Positions 1-8,666 of a DNA stretch of 64,000 nt are shown here, in pieces. Every line of letters begins with the position of its first letter. Position 1 is the first letter of the stretch. Source of the stretch: Alphaproteobacteria bacterium UBA3612 (GTDB lineage: Bacteria; Pseudomonadota; Alphaproteobacteria; Sphingomonadales; Sphingomonadaceae); assembly GCA_002375465.1 (NCBI GenBank), contig DFLT01000015.1:93080-157079 (forward strand), written 5' to 3'. The notes under the pieces were generated by a model. That model was not told the DNA's origin. It worked only from the letters and a program-made list of their open reading frames with translations, and searched no databases. The position numbers and the translations under genes were made by a program.

Positions 1-860
1 GCGCGGGTCAGCAGGAAACGCAGCGCGGCGCCCCGCGCGAGCCCGTTAAACGCGGCCTCCTCCGCCTCTGACAAGGCACGATGCTGCCGATAGCCGTCGA
101 GAAGGGCGGTCGACACGTCTTCACCGCGCCATCCGCCCTCGTCGTCGAAAGCCCAGGAGGCATGGGTGACCGCCAGATCATATGCCAAGCGGTCCGTACA
201 GGCGAAATAGAAGTCGATCAGCCCGCTGATCTCTCCCTCAAGCACCAGGACATTGTCGGGAAAGAGGTCGGCATGGACAATGCCAACAGGAATGTCGTCG
301 GGCCGGTGTGACCGTTGCCATTTGAGTTCGTCCTCGACGAGAGCGGGCAGGGAGGGATCGATTTCCTGCAAATGCCCAGCGCATGCCGCAGCAAGATCCT
401 CCCATCCGGCCAGAGACAGGCTATTCGGTCGCGTCCCGGTAAAATCTGCCGCACCGAGGTGCAATTCCGCCAGCGCCGCTCCCGCCCGCTTTGCAAGAGC
501 GGGGGTTACATCGGTGACGGAAACCCCCGGCAGAAATTCGATCAGACAGGCGGGCCGCCCCTCCAGCCTCTGCAGCGCGGTACCGTCCTTGTCCGTGATG
601 GGGGCGGGCACGGGCAGCCCCTTGTCAGCCAGATGAGACGTCAGGCCCAGGAAAAACGGCAGATCGGCAAGCTCCACGCGCTTTTCGTAAAGGGTCAGGA
701 TGAAGCGCGCGCCGCGCCCGTCGGAGCCGGTGGTCTCCACCAGATAGTTCGAATTCTCGACGCCCTCGGCGATGCCCTTTGCGCTGACCAGATGGCCAAC
801 ATCGTACCGCGTTAGAAATGCGGCAAGTGCCTCCGACGAAACCTTGGTATAAACCGCCAT
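1..860 (-). CDS. thrB: Homoserine kinase, 3' end cut by window edge
   Basis: Phosphorylates homoserine to O-phosphohomoserine, the substrate of threonine synthase (thrC at 49288-50685). The 286 codons seen begin MAVYTKVSSEALAAFLTRYD, typical of the APH-fold ThrB of alphaproteobacteria. The kinase catalytic loop is visible as GIVHADLFPDNVL, followed by the metal-binding segment GLIDFYFACTD. The reading frame is still open at base 1, so the C-terminus lies outside the window. The ATG shares one base with the ispH stop (TGATG), so the two are translationally coupled in one operon, an order common in sphingomonads. I am confident of the family; in this group the ThrB kinase is the APH type and not the GHMP type of enterobacteria. 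Confidence 0.93.
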   Translation of the reverse strand, partial: MAVYTKVSSEALAAFLTRYDVGHLVSAKGIAEGVENSNYLVETTGSDGRGARFILTLYEKRVELADLPFFLGLTSHLADKGLPVPAPITDKDGTALQRLEGRPACLIEFLPGVSVTDVTPALAKRAGAALAELHLGAADFTGTRPNSLSLAGWEDLAAACAGHLQEIDPSLPALVEDELKWQRSHRPDDIPVGIVHADLFPDNVLVLEGEISGLIDFYFACTDRLAYDLAVTHASWAFDDEGGWRGEDVSTALLDGYRQHRALSEAEEAAFNGLARGAALRFLLTR

Positions 861-1828
861 CAGGCTGCTGAAAGCATTCGTGGCATTTTGAAAACGACGT
901 TCTCTTCTGCCGTGGTGATCGTTTCCAGTTCGACGTCGCGCCCTTGCGACAGGCGGTCGATCAGCTCCTGCACCAGAATTTCGGGCGCTGAAGCCCCGGC
1001 GGTAACGCCGATGGTTTGCGCACCGTCCAGCATTGCCTCGTCCAGCAGTTCCGCGCGTTGCAGCAATGCCGCGCGGGCGCCGCAGCGTTCCGCCACTTCG
1101 ACCAATCTCAGCGAATTTGAGGAATTGGGGGCGCCGATAACGAAAACGACATCACAACGCGCCGCCATCGCCTTCACCGCCTCTTGCCGGTTCGATGTCG
1201 CATAGCAGATATCCTCCCCGCGCGGCGCCTGGATATTGGGGAAGCGTTCCTGCAGCTTGCTGACCATTTCCGCCGTATCGTCGACGGAAAGGGTGGTTTG
1301 CGTCAGAAAGGCGAGGTTGTCCGGATCCGCCACCTGCACGCGTTGCACATCTTCCACCGTTTGGATCAGCGTCATCATTCCGTCCGGCACCTGGCCAAAT
1401 GTGCCGATGACTTCCGGATGGCCCGCATGGCCGATGAACAGGATGTGACGACCGCTCGCGATCAGTCGTTCTGCTTGCCTGTGGACCTTCGACACCAGCG
1501 GACAGGTGGCGTCGACATATAATAATTGACGCCGTTCCGCCTCTGCCGGCACGGACTTCGGAACGCCATGTGCGGAGAATATTACCGGGACGCCGTCCGG
1601 CACCTGATCCAGATTTTCGACGAACACCGCGCCCTTCTCGCGCAGCGAATCGACAACGAACTTATTATGGACGATCTCGTGCCGCACATAGACCGGGGCG
1701 CCATATTTGCGTAGCGCGGTTTCCACGATCTGAATGGCCCGGTCGACGCCGGCGCAAAAGCCACGCGGATTGGCAACAAGGATCTTCAGGGGGGCTTTGG
1801 GTTCGGGGGACGTAACAGGCATGGTCAT
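860..1828 (-). CDS. ispH: 4-hydroxy-3-methylbut-2-enyl diphosphate reductase
   Basis: Last enzyme of the MEP isoprenoid pathway: reduces HMBPP to IPP and DMAPP in the cytosol using a 4Fe-4S cluster. The three cluster cysteines are visible in NPRGFCAGVDRA near the N-terminus, DATCPLVSK in the middle and CYATSNRQ in the C-terminal third. The open frame runs further upstream to 2020, but that part has no family similarity and would run through the divergent lipoprotein gene. I therefore start at the ATG at 1828 (MTMPVTSPEPKAPLK); 1822 is an equally possible start. The product has 322 residues, normal for IspH. It is the first gene of the ispH-thrB operon. Confidence 0.95.
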   Translation of the reverse strand: MTMPVTSPEPKAPLKILVANPRGFCAGVDRAIQIVETALRKYGAPVYVRHEIVHNKFVVDSLREKGAVFVENLDQVPDGVPVIFSAHGVPKSVPAEAERRQLLYVDATCPLVSKVHRQAERLIASGRHILFIGHAGHPEVIGTFGQVPDGMMTLIQTVEDVQRVQVADPDNLAFLTQTTLSVDDTAEMVSKLQERFPNIQAPRGEDICYATSNRQEAVKAMAARCDVVFVIGAPNSSNSLRLVEVAERCGARAALLQRAELLDEAMLDGAQTIGVTAGASAPEILVQELIDRLSQGRDVELETITTAEENVVFKMPRMLSAA

Positions 1829-1907
1829 CAGGTAAGGGTTTTCTTGCCGCTCCGAAAGGCGCTTCCTATAGCGTCGGATATCCTCGACGACAGTGAAAGC
1901 CGGTTTT

Positions 1908-2534
1908 ATGCGCATGCAGCGTCTTTTGATACCCGCCGCCCTCCTCGGTGCGCTCGCCATCGGCGGGTGTAATCCGAACCCGCTACAGGTGGCGCGCAGC
2001 GCCTGTCCGGCGGTGGGCATATTGGGCTATACCGGCGATACGACGCTCTTCTCGCCAGAGGACAGCAGGGATGCCAGCGCCATCGACGTCACCGCGACCA
2101 TCACCAATTTGCGGGCGCAATGCTATTCCGAGAATGGGCGCATCATCAGCCAAGCAAGCTATGACGTCCTGGCGACGCGCACGAACGCGGATGAAGAGCG
2201 TACGGTAACGCTGCCCGTGTTCAGCGCTGTCATGCGTGCCGGCGATCAGATCGTGTCGAAGGAAGTCGGCAGCGTCGCCGTGACGTTCCCCGCCGGCGCG
2301 CAGCGCGCGCAAACCAGCGCGACGGCGCGCGGCGACATTTCGGAGGCGGCGGCCACATTGCCCGAGGCGATCAACCAGGAAATCGACAAACGCCGCGAAC
2401 CGGGGGATCCCGACGCCGCCGTCGATCCGCTCAGCCGTCCGGAGGTCCGCGACGCGGTGCGCGACGCAAGTTTCGAACTTCTTGTCGGCTTCAATCTGGA
2501 TGAGCGTGCACTGGCCTATAACGTCGCCAAATGA
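1908..2534 (+). CDS. Putative outer-membrane lipoprotein, unknown function
   Basis: A 208-residue predicted lipoprotein. It begins MRMQRLLIPAALLGALAIGG and continues with Cys, giving a lipobox LAIGGC and a mature N-terminus CNPNP, so it should be exported and lipidated. No enzyme motif is seen. The mature part has alternating beta-like segments (SAIDVTATITNL, ERTVTLPVFSAVM) and an acidic, proline-rich C-terminal part. Possible starts are GTG 1893, ATG 1908 and ATG 1914; 1908 is preferred because GAAAG lies about 8 bases upstream. It diverges from ispH and meets the next gene tail to tail with no spacer: TGA at 2532-2534 is followed at once by the complementary stop at 2535. Similar lipoproteins occur in sphingomonads without an assigned role. 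Confidence 0.8.
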   Translation: MRMQRLLIPAALLGALAIGGCNPNPLQVARSACPAVGILGYTGDTTLFSPEDSRDASAIDVTATITNLRAQCYSENGRIISQASYDVLATRTNADEERTVTLPVFSAVMRAGDQIVSKEVGSVAVTFPAGAQRAQTSATARGDISEAAATLPEAINQEIDKRREPGDPDAAVDPLSRPEVRDAVRDASFELLVGFNLDERALAYNVAK

Positions 2535-4169
2535 TCAACCGAGCCGCCGGCCCGGGGAAATCTCGTCGGGATCGGTACGGCAGCAGATGAGGGCGGGGCC
2601 ATCCTGCGCCAGCGCTTCGGTCAGGGCAGAGTCGAACGCTTCGGTTTCCGTCACCGTCCACCCTTTCACGCCAAAGCTCTCCGCATAGGCCGCAAAGTCG
2701 GGATTGGTCAGCGCGGTCCCCGACTGGCGGCCGGTGAAATCGCGTTCCTGATGCATGCGAATGGTCCCGAACTGCGCATTGTCGACGATGATGAAAAGCA
2801 CTTTTGCCCCGTAACGCGCGGCGGTCGCCAGCTCGCTGCCCGACATCAGGAAATCGCCGTCCCCCGCTACGCAGACGGTGCGCGCGTCCCGGATCAGGGC
2901 GGCGGCGATGGCAGCCGGAACGCCATATCCCATCGCGCCTGATGTGGGCGCCAGCTGGGTGCCGAGCTGGCGATGATGATGAAACCGGTGCAGCCATGAG
3001 GCGAAATTACCGGCGCCGTTCGCATAGGCCGTGGCGGCGGGAAGTTTGCGCGACAGCGTCTGGATGACTGCCGCCATGTTCACGCCGGATTGAACAGCCG
3101 TGGCCTGTGTCCAAGTCTCGTAATCCGCCCGTGCGCCGCTGCACCAGTCCATCCCCCGGCCACCAGCCCCCCTGCGCCCTATTTCCGCCAGCGCGGCGCA
3201 GGCCGGACCGATCGACGATTGCATGGCGAGCGTCGGGCGGCGGACATTGCTCAGCGTATCGGCGTCCGGATGGATATGGACGAGCCTTTGGTTCGGCACA
3301 GGCACCGCGGGCAGGGTATAGCCAAGGCTGGTCACCTCACCCAGGCGCGTGCCCAGCGCCACGATCAGATCGGACGATTCGACCCGCTCGACCAGCTTCG
3401 GGTTCGCGCCGAGCCCCAGCTCTCCGGCATAATGCGGGTCCAGATTGTCGAACCGGTCCTTTCGCCGCCACGAGGTAATGACGGGAATATGCGCCGCTTC
3501 TGCGAACTGGCGCACATTCTCACAATCCTCCTGCCGCCAGCCGGGACCGCCAAGCCACAATATCGGCCGCTCGGCGTCGGCCAAAAGGACGGCCAGACTT
3601 TCCACGTCGGCAGGGGAGGGGGCGGACATTGCGGGGGGGGCGGCGATCTGAACCGCCTTCGGCGCCTCTTTCAGGAGGAGATCCTCCGGCAGGGTGACCA
3701 CCACCGGACCCGGCCTGCCCGACACTGCCAGTGCGAAGGCCCGTGCCAGCACTTCGGGCGCGCGCTCTGGCCGGTCTAGCGGCATCACCGCCTTTGCAAA
3801 GGCGCCGAAGTACCGCGAATAGTCGATTTCCTGAAATGCTTCGCGCCCCACCATGTCAGTGCCGACGTCGCCGACGAACATGACCAGCGGCGTGGAATCC
3901 TGAAAGGCGGTGTGGATGCCGATACTGGCATGGGTGGCGCCGGGGCCACGCGTGACCATGCAGACGCCCGCGCGTCCCGTCAGCTTGCCATAGGCGTCCG
4001 CCATATTCGCGGCTGCGGCCTCGTGGCGGCAGGTGATCAGGTCGATCTGTTCCCGGGCGTCGTACAACGCATCGAGGACGGCCAGATAGGATTCGCCCGG
4101 CACGCAAAAGACATGGGTGGTCTTTTCAACCAGAAAGGCGCTGACGATGGTTTCGGCGACGGTCGGCAT
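2535..4169 (-). CDS. Thiamine-diphosphate-dependent enzyme, acetolactate synthase-like
   Basis: A 544-residue member of the ThDP enzyme family that includes acetolactate synthase, benzoylformate decarboxylase and benzaldehyde lyase. The N-terminal PYR domain carries the catalytic glutamate in CRHEAAAANMADAYGKLTG. The central domain has ILWLGGPGW, and the C-terminal PP domain has the ThDP/Mg motif starting GDGDFLMSGSELATAARYG and ending in IIVDN. The length suits the family, but the gene stands alone with no regulatory subunit (ilvN) or ilvC next to it. It is therefore more likely a catabolic or 2-oxoacid-processing relative than the biosynthetic IlvB. The substrate cannot be told from the sequence. 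Confidence 0.88.
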   Translation of the reverse strand: MPTVAETIVSAFLVEKTTHVFCVPGESYLAVLDALYDAREQIDLITCRHEAAAANMADAYGKLTGRAGVCMVTRGPGATHASIGIHTAFQDSTPLVMFVGDVGTDMVGREAFQEIDYSRYFGAFAKAVMPLDRPERAPEVLARAFALAVSGRPGPVVVTLPEDLLLKEAPKAVQIAAPPAMSAPSPADVESLAVLLADAERPILWLGGPGWRQEDCENVRQFAEAAHIPVITSWRRKDRFDNLDPHYAGELGLGANPKLVERVESSDLIVALGTRLGEVTSLGYTLPAVPVPNQRLVHIHPDADTLSNVRRPTLAMQSSIGPACAALAEIGRRGAGGRGMDWCSGARADYETWTQATAVQSGVNMAAVIQTLSRKLPAATAYANGAGNFASWLHRFHHHRQLGTQLAPTSGAMGYGVPAAIAAALIRDARTVCVAGDGDFLMSGSELATAARYGAKVLFIIVDNAQFGTIRMHQERDFTGRQSGTALTNPDFAAYAESFGVKGWTVTETEAFDSALTEALAQDGPALICCRTDPDEISPGRRLG

Positions 4170-4260
4170 GGCGGGGTTCCTGTAGGCGAGGGCGGCGGGG
4201 TTTGCCAGACCGCCGCCGCCACGTCACCCGCCGCTATGCCCCCCGCGGCATCGCCATGCC

Positions 4261-4569
4261 CTAGTCGCGCATTGCGATCTGCGCATTCTGCTGGGTTTCC
4301 CTGTCGTTCATGCGATAGGAAACCTCGCTGCCGGCAAAGGTACCGCGAACGAACCCGGATGAGGAAACCCGCAGCTTGAATGTTTCGCCCGTTTCGGGAT
4401 GCTGGCCTGTCAGGCACAGGCGTCCGCTCGGATGCCTGTGGCCGTCGACCTCGTACCCCGTGGCCTCTTCGGTAAAGTTGATGCGGCTTCCGCCCGGTGC
4501 GCTCTGCGCGAAGGATGCCGTTGAGAGAAAGGCCGCTGCGAGGACGGCGAAGGTGCGAATTTTGATCAT
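4261..4569 (-). CDS. Small secreted protein, unknown function
   Basis: A 102-residue protein starting MIKIRTFAVLAAAFLSTASF with an AQS cleavage region, which is a clear Sec signal peptide. The mature part is about 80 residues and rich in polar and glycine residues (FTEEATGYEVDGHRHPSGRL, FVRGTFAGSEVSYRMND). It has a single cysteine (RLCLTG), so no internal disulfide is possible. No known domain is recognised. A purine-rich ribosome site (CAGGAGCAGG) sits just before the ATG. It follows the ThDP enzyme gene on the same strand, 91 bases upstream of that gene's start, so the two could be co-transcribed. The signal peptide and codon pattern support a real gene; its role is unknown. Confidence 0.72.
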   Translation of the reverse strand: MIKIRTFAVLAAAFLSTASFAQSAPGGSRINFTEEATGYEVDGHRHPSGRLCLTGQHPETGETFKLRVSSSGFVRGTFAGSEVSYRMNDRETQQNAQIAMRD

Positions 4570-4882
4570 GTGCCTGCTCCTGTTTGGAAGAAAGGGAGTT
4601 TCCCTCCTCTATTGTGCAGTGCAACATGACGGAGGTTTTTCACGCAGGCCATCGCAGCGGTTGCAAGCGGATTTGCAGTTTTCGCAAGCAAGCTAAGTTT
4701 TTATTTAGGAAGAATAACCTAGTCATGGAAGTGGAGATGTCTGCAAAGCCGGGGCGAGAGGCATCTGCTTTCTTCGTGCTGCACTGCGGCAAGCGTGCTA
4801 CAATGTGCATCAAGGTTCGTTCGTACCGATGGCTCCCGGCCGCAGCCGCCCCGTACGCCCACTGATTTTTGGAAAGGTTCTT
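4570..4882. other. Intergenic region between divergent genes
   Basis: This 313-base, comparatively A+T-rich stretch separates the small secreted protein (leftward) from the LysR regulator (rightward) and must hold both promoters. A good -10 hexamer for the rightward gene is TACAAT at 4800-4805, but no convincing -35 stands 16-18 bases upstream. TTGCAA/TTTGCA words cluster at about 4660-4690. No gene or RNA is recognised here. Confidence 0.4.
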
Positions 4883-5794
4883 ATGCGCCGCCTTCCCCCC
4901 ACGGGTGCCCTCGAAGCGTTTCTTGCCGTTGCCCAGGGCGGCGGCACGCTGAAGGCTGCCTCGGAAGATCTTAATCTATCTATTTCCGCGCTCAGCCGCC
5001 GCATCCAGACCTTGGAGACGCATGTCGGTATGGCCCTGTTCGAGCGTCGGCACCATGAACTCCGGCTGACGGATGCGGGCATGCGCCTGCTGGATGCCGT
5101 GAATCCACTGTTCGATGGCTTGCATGCCATTCTCGAAGATTTGCGTGTCGAGCATGAGGACAGCCTGAACATCGGGGTTCCGCCGTCCTTTGCCAGCGCC
5201 TGGTTGATTCCTCGGCTGCAGCGCTTTCGCGATTTGCACCCGGACGTTGCCCTGAACCTCGATTCCTCGGGCTCGCCCATAGCCAAACTCGGCATGAGCC
5301 TGGACGCGATCATCCTGTTTGCCGAGGAGAAGCAGCATAATCTCGATATGCGCGAATTGAAGCCGCAACGGGCGTTCGCGGTCGCCGCCCCCGGCATCGT
5401 CGATCCGCGGTCGGGTGTTCGCGCGTCGCTTTCGCGTCTGCCGCTGCTGCTGCATCGCGGACTGCCGCAGGTGCTGCCCTCATGGCTTGCCACGGTCGGA
5501 CTGACCGACATCGCGCCCCGGCGGATCGAATATTATGACGACGGGCCTTTAATGGTCGCGGCGGCCGAAAGCGGCCTTGGCATCGCCCTGGTGCTGGAGG
5601 ATATGGTTGCCTTCTATCCCGGCGTGGCGCGTCTGGTGCGGCCCTTTGGGGAGCGGGCGCCAACCCCCTATAGCTATTATCTGGCGACGAAATCGGCGGG
5701 CGGCAGCACACGTGCCCTGCGCTGGTTTCGCGACTGGATCCTTGCCGAGGCGGCGCGGGACGAAACGAAGACCGCCGCCGCACTGCCCCAATAA
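4883..5794 (+). CDS. LysR-family transcriptional regulator
   Basis: A 303-residue LysR regulator of the GcvA/AmpR-like subgroup. The N-terminal winged helix-turn-helix is clear: LPPTGALEAFLAVAQGGGTL, then SISALSRRIQTLETHVGMAL and FERRHHELRLTDAG. It is followed by the substrate-binding-like effector domain from about residue 95 (LNIGVPPSFASAWLIPRLQR). The frame is open from 4805, but the ATG at 4883 is chosen because GGAAAGG lies 6 bases upstream and the LysR HTH begins directly after it. It diverges from the small secreted protein and converges on ppdK. Regulators of this type usually act on a divergent neighbour, so the secreted protein or ThDP enzyme is a possible target; this is inference. 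Confidence 0.92.
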   Translation: MRRLPPTGALEAFLAVAQGGGTLKAASEDLNLSISALSRRIQTLETHVGMALFERRHHELRLTDAGMRLLDAVNPLFDGLHAILEDLRVEHEDSLNIGVPPSFASAWLIPRLQRFRDLHPDVALNLDSSGSPIAKLGMSLDAIILFAEEKQHNLDMRELKPQRAFAVAAPGIVDPRSGVRASLSRLPLLLHRGLPQVLPSWLATVGLTDIAPRRIEYYDDGPLMVAAAESGLGIALVLEDMVAFYPGVARLVRPFGERAPTPYSYYLATKSAGGSTRALRWFRDWILAEAARDETKTAAALPQ

Positions 5795-5803
5795 ACGACC
5801 GAC

Positions 5804-5840
5804 CAATAAAAAATGGCCAGCCCTTCGAAAAGGGCCGGCC
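5804..5840 (-). terminator. Rho-independent terminator of the glyQ-glyS-ppdK operon
   Basis: Read on the minus strand, the stem GGCCGGCCCTT pairs with AAGGGCTGGCC (one G-T pair) around a TTCG tetraloop at 5815-5840. It is followed by ATTTTTTATT. An 11-bp G+C-rich stem, UUCG loop and U-tract make a textbook intrinsic terminator about 125 bases after the ppdK stop. On the plus strand there is no T-tract, so it should act mainly on ppdK transcripts. Confidence 0.85.
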
Positions 5841-5964
5841 AAGTCAATCCTTGGGGAGGATCGCCCGTTAAGGCTGAGTCTTTATTGCACCGCACAAGAA
5901 ATGCTGCAATTGCGAAGAAAGCGATGGTGATTGCAATAATTGCAACGGCCATCGCTTCATTGCA

Positions 5965-8625
5965 TTATTGACGAGCTAGTGCTGCCTGCGCAGCCGCCAG
6001 CCGGGCGATCGGTACGCGATAGGGGGAGCAGCTGACGTAAGCGAGGCCAGCCTTCTCGCAGAAATGCACACTGGCGGGATCGCCGCCATGTTCGCCGCAA
6101 ATGCCCAGCTTTATGTCGGGACGGGTTGCGCGACCGCGCTCTACCGCCATCTCGACGAGTTCGCCGACCCCGGTTTCATCCAGCGATACGAACGGATCCT
6201 TTGGCAATAGTCCCTTGTCGACATATTCGCCCAGGAAACGGGCGGCGTCGTCGCGGCTGATACCAAGTGTGGTTTGCGTCAAATCATTGGTGCCGAAGGA
6301 GAAGAAGTCGGCATGTTCGGCGATGTCGCCGGCACGCAGGGCGGCACGCGGCAATTCGATCATCGTGCCGACCAGATAGGCAATCTTCTCGCCCCGCTCT
6401 GTAAATACCTGCTCCGCGACCCGGTCGATCAGGGTACGAATCTGCAGCAGCTCCGGCGCGCCCATCACCAGGGGCACCATGATCTCTGGCAGCGGTGCCT
6501 CGCTTTCGGCCTGCACGTCCAGCGCCGCCTCGAAAATAGCGCGCGCCTGCATCTCGTAGATTTCGGGATAGGTGACACCCAGGCGCACACCGCGATGCCC
6601 CAGCATCGGGTTGAATTCGTGCAGTTCCGCCGCGCGGCGCTTCAGCCTGTCGACCGAGGTGCCGGATGCCCGCGCAACGTCGTCATAGTCCGATTCCCGC
6701 TGCGGCATGAATTCGTGCAGCGGCGGATCGAGCAATCGTATCGTTACCGGCAGACCCGCCATGATGCGGAATATCTCGGCAAAATCGGACCGCTGCTCTG
6801 GCAGCAGCTTGGCCAGCGCCTCGCGCCGACCGCCCTCGTCGTCGGACAGGATCATCTGACGAACGGACGTAATCCGGTCCGCATCGAAGAACATGTGCTC
6901 CGTCCGGCAAAGGCCGATGCCTTCGGCGCCGAACTCCCGCGCTGCGCGGCAATCCGCTGGTGTTTCCGCGTTGGTGCGTACGGCCATGCGGCGCACCTTG
7001 TCCGCCCACTCCATCAAAGCTGCGAAATCGCCGGACAGTTCCGGCTGCACGGTCGCGACCTCACCTGCCATCACTTCGCCCGTACCGCCGTCGATGGTCA
7101 GGCGATCGCCTTCCTTGAAGCTGCGCCCGGCGACGGTCAGGGTCTGGCTGTCGCGGTCGATGGAAAGCGCGCCCGCGCCCGATACGCAGGGGCGGCCCAT
7201 GCCGCGCGCCACGACGGCCGCATGGCTGGTCATGCCGCCGCGTGCGGTCAGGATGCCGCGCGCCGCATGCATGCCGTGAATGTCCTCCGGGCTGGTTTCG
7301 ACACGCACCAGCAGCACGTCGTCGCCCAGCTGCGCCCGGCGTTCCGCTTCGTCAGCGGTAAAGGCAATGACGCCTGAGGCCGCGCCGGGCGACGCGGGCA
7401 AACCGACCGTCAGCACATCGCGCTTCGCGTCCGGATCAAGCGTTGGGTGCAATAGCTGGTCGAGTGCCTGCGGCTCGACGCGGCGCACTGCCTCTTCTTC
7501 GGAAATCAGCCCGTCAGCGACCATGTCAACGGCAATTTTCAGCGCGGCCTTTGCCGTGCGCTTGCCATTGCGGGTTTGCAGCAACCACAATTTGCCCTGC
7601 TCGACGGTAAACTCGATGTCCTGCATGTCGGCATAATGCGCCTCCAGCTTCTCGAACGTCGCGGCCAGCTCGGCATAGACCTCCGGCATCGCCTCTTCCA
7701 TCGAGGGTTTGGAGGCTTTCACAGCCTCGCGCGCCTCGCGGGTCAGATATTGCGGCGTGCGGATGCCGGCGACCACGTCCTCGCCCTGCGCGTTGATCAG
7801 GAATTCGCCGTAATAGGCATTATTGCCGGTGGACGGATCGCGGGTGAACGCAACACCCGTCGCGGACGTATCGCCCATATTGCCGAACACCATCGCCTGA
7901 ACGTTGACGGCCGTGCCCCAACTGGCCGGGATGTCGTTCAGGCGGCGATAGACCTTGGCGCGCTCGGTTTGCCAGCTGGCGAACACGGCACGGATGCCGC
8001 CCCATAATTGATCCTGCGGATCCTGCGGGAACGGGCGGCCCAGCTCCTCCTCGACCTTTGCCTTGAAAATCGCGACCAGCGCCCGCCAGTCGTCGGCGGT
8101 CATCTCGGTATCGAGCGCGACGCCCTTGTCTTCCTTGGCGATTTCCAGCGCATCCTCGAAAACATAATGGTCGAGGCCGAGGACGACGTCGGAATACATC
8201 TGGATGAAGCGGCGATAGGAATCCCAGGCAAAACGTTCATCGCCCGATTCCCGCGCCAGCGCCTCGACCGTGTCGTCGTTCAGGCCCAGGTTCAGGACCG
8301 TGTCCATCATACCGGGCATGGACGCGCGCGCGCCGGAACGAACGGAAACGAGCAAAGGCTGCTGCGATGCGCCAAAGGTCTTGCCGGTAATCTTCTCGAT
8401 ATGGCCAAGGCCGGACTGCACTTCGGACGTCAGCTCCTCGGGAAACTGCTCGCCATTATCGTAAAAGGCAGTGCACATTTCGGTGGTGATGGTGAATCCC
8501 GGCGGCACCGGCAGGCCGATGGAGGCCATTTCAGCCAGATTCGCCCCCTTGCCACCCAGCAGGTTCTTGTCGCCCTTGCCGCCGTCGGAAACACCGCCGC
8601 CGAATCTGTACACCCATTTCGTCAT
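5965..8625 (-). CDS. ppdK: Pyruvate, phosphate dikinase
   Basis: Interconverts pyruvate, ATP and Pi with PEP, AMP and PPi in the cytosol, linking glycolysis and gluconeogenesis. The 886-residue product has the expected order. The N-terminal ATP-grasp part starts VYRFGGGVSDGGKGDKNLLG. The swivelling phosphohistidine domain follows, with GGMTSHAAVVARGMGRPCVS. The C-terminal PEP/pyruvate barrel has EIMVPLVMG and the catalytic-cysteine segment LGICGEHGGDPASVHF. The frame is open to 8670; the ATG at 8625 (MTKWVYRFGGG) is preferred over 8631 because AGAGGA then stands 6 bases upstream. It lies 41 bases after glyS on the same strand, forming a glyQ-glyS-ppdK operon as in other sphingomonads. Confidence 0.97.
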   Translation of the reverse strand: MTKWVYRFGGGVSDGGKGDKNLLGGKGANLAEMASIGLPVPPGFTITTEMCTAFYDNGEQFPEELTSEVQSGLGHIEKITGKTFGASQQPLLVSVRSGARASMPGMMDTVLNLGLNDDTVEALARESGDERFAWDSYRRFIQMYSDVVLGLDHYVFEDALEIAKEDKGVALDTEMTADDWRALVAIFKAKVEEELGRPFPQDPQDQLWGGIRAVFASWQTERAKVYRRLNDIPASWGTAVNVQAMVFGNMGDTSATGVAFTRDPSTGNNAYYGEFLINAQGEDVVAGIRTPQYLTREAREAVKASKPSMEEAMPEVYAELAATFEKLEAHYADMQDIEFTVEQGKLWLLQTRNGKRTAKAALKIAVDMVADGLISEEEAVRRVEPQALDQLLHPTLDPDAKRDVLTVGLPASPGAASGVIAFTADEAERRAQLGDDVLLVRVETSPEDIHGMHAARGILTARGGMTSHAAVVARGMGRPCVSGAGALSIDRDSQTLTVAGRSFKEGDRLTIDGGTGEVMAGEVATVQPELSGDFAALMEWADKVRRMAVRTNAETPADCRAAREFGAEGIGLCRTEHMFFDADRITSVRQMILSDDEGGRREALAKLLPEQRSDFAEIFRIMAGLPVTIRLLDPPLHEFMPQRESDYDDVARASGTSVDRLKRRAAELHEFNPMLGHRGVRLGVTYPEIYEMQARAIFEAALDVQAESEAPLPEIMVPLVMGAPELLQIRTLIDRVAEQVFTERGEKIAYLVGTMIELPRAALRAGDIAEHADFFSFGTNDLTQTTLGISRDDAARFLGEYVDKGLLPKDPFVSLDETGVGELVEMAVERGRATRPDIKLGICGEHGGDPASVHFCEKAGLAYVSCSPYRVPIARLAAAQAALARQ

Positions 8626-8666
8626 CGTCATTCCTCTTTCCGCGCCCGGTGCCCCGGGCAGGGTCA

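Noticed and set aside
5677..5952. Minus-strand open frame of 91 codons with two hydrophobic stretches
   Set aside because: It overlaps the 3' end of the LysR gene and runs straight through the strong UUCG terminator of ppdK; the hydrophobic residues follow from T-rich terminator sequence. No ribosome site.
5880..5960. Cluster of TTGCA/TGCAA words
   Set aside because: They lie between the 3' ends of convergent genes, where no promoter is expected, and spacing is irregular. Similar words at 4618-4690 are likewise irregular.
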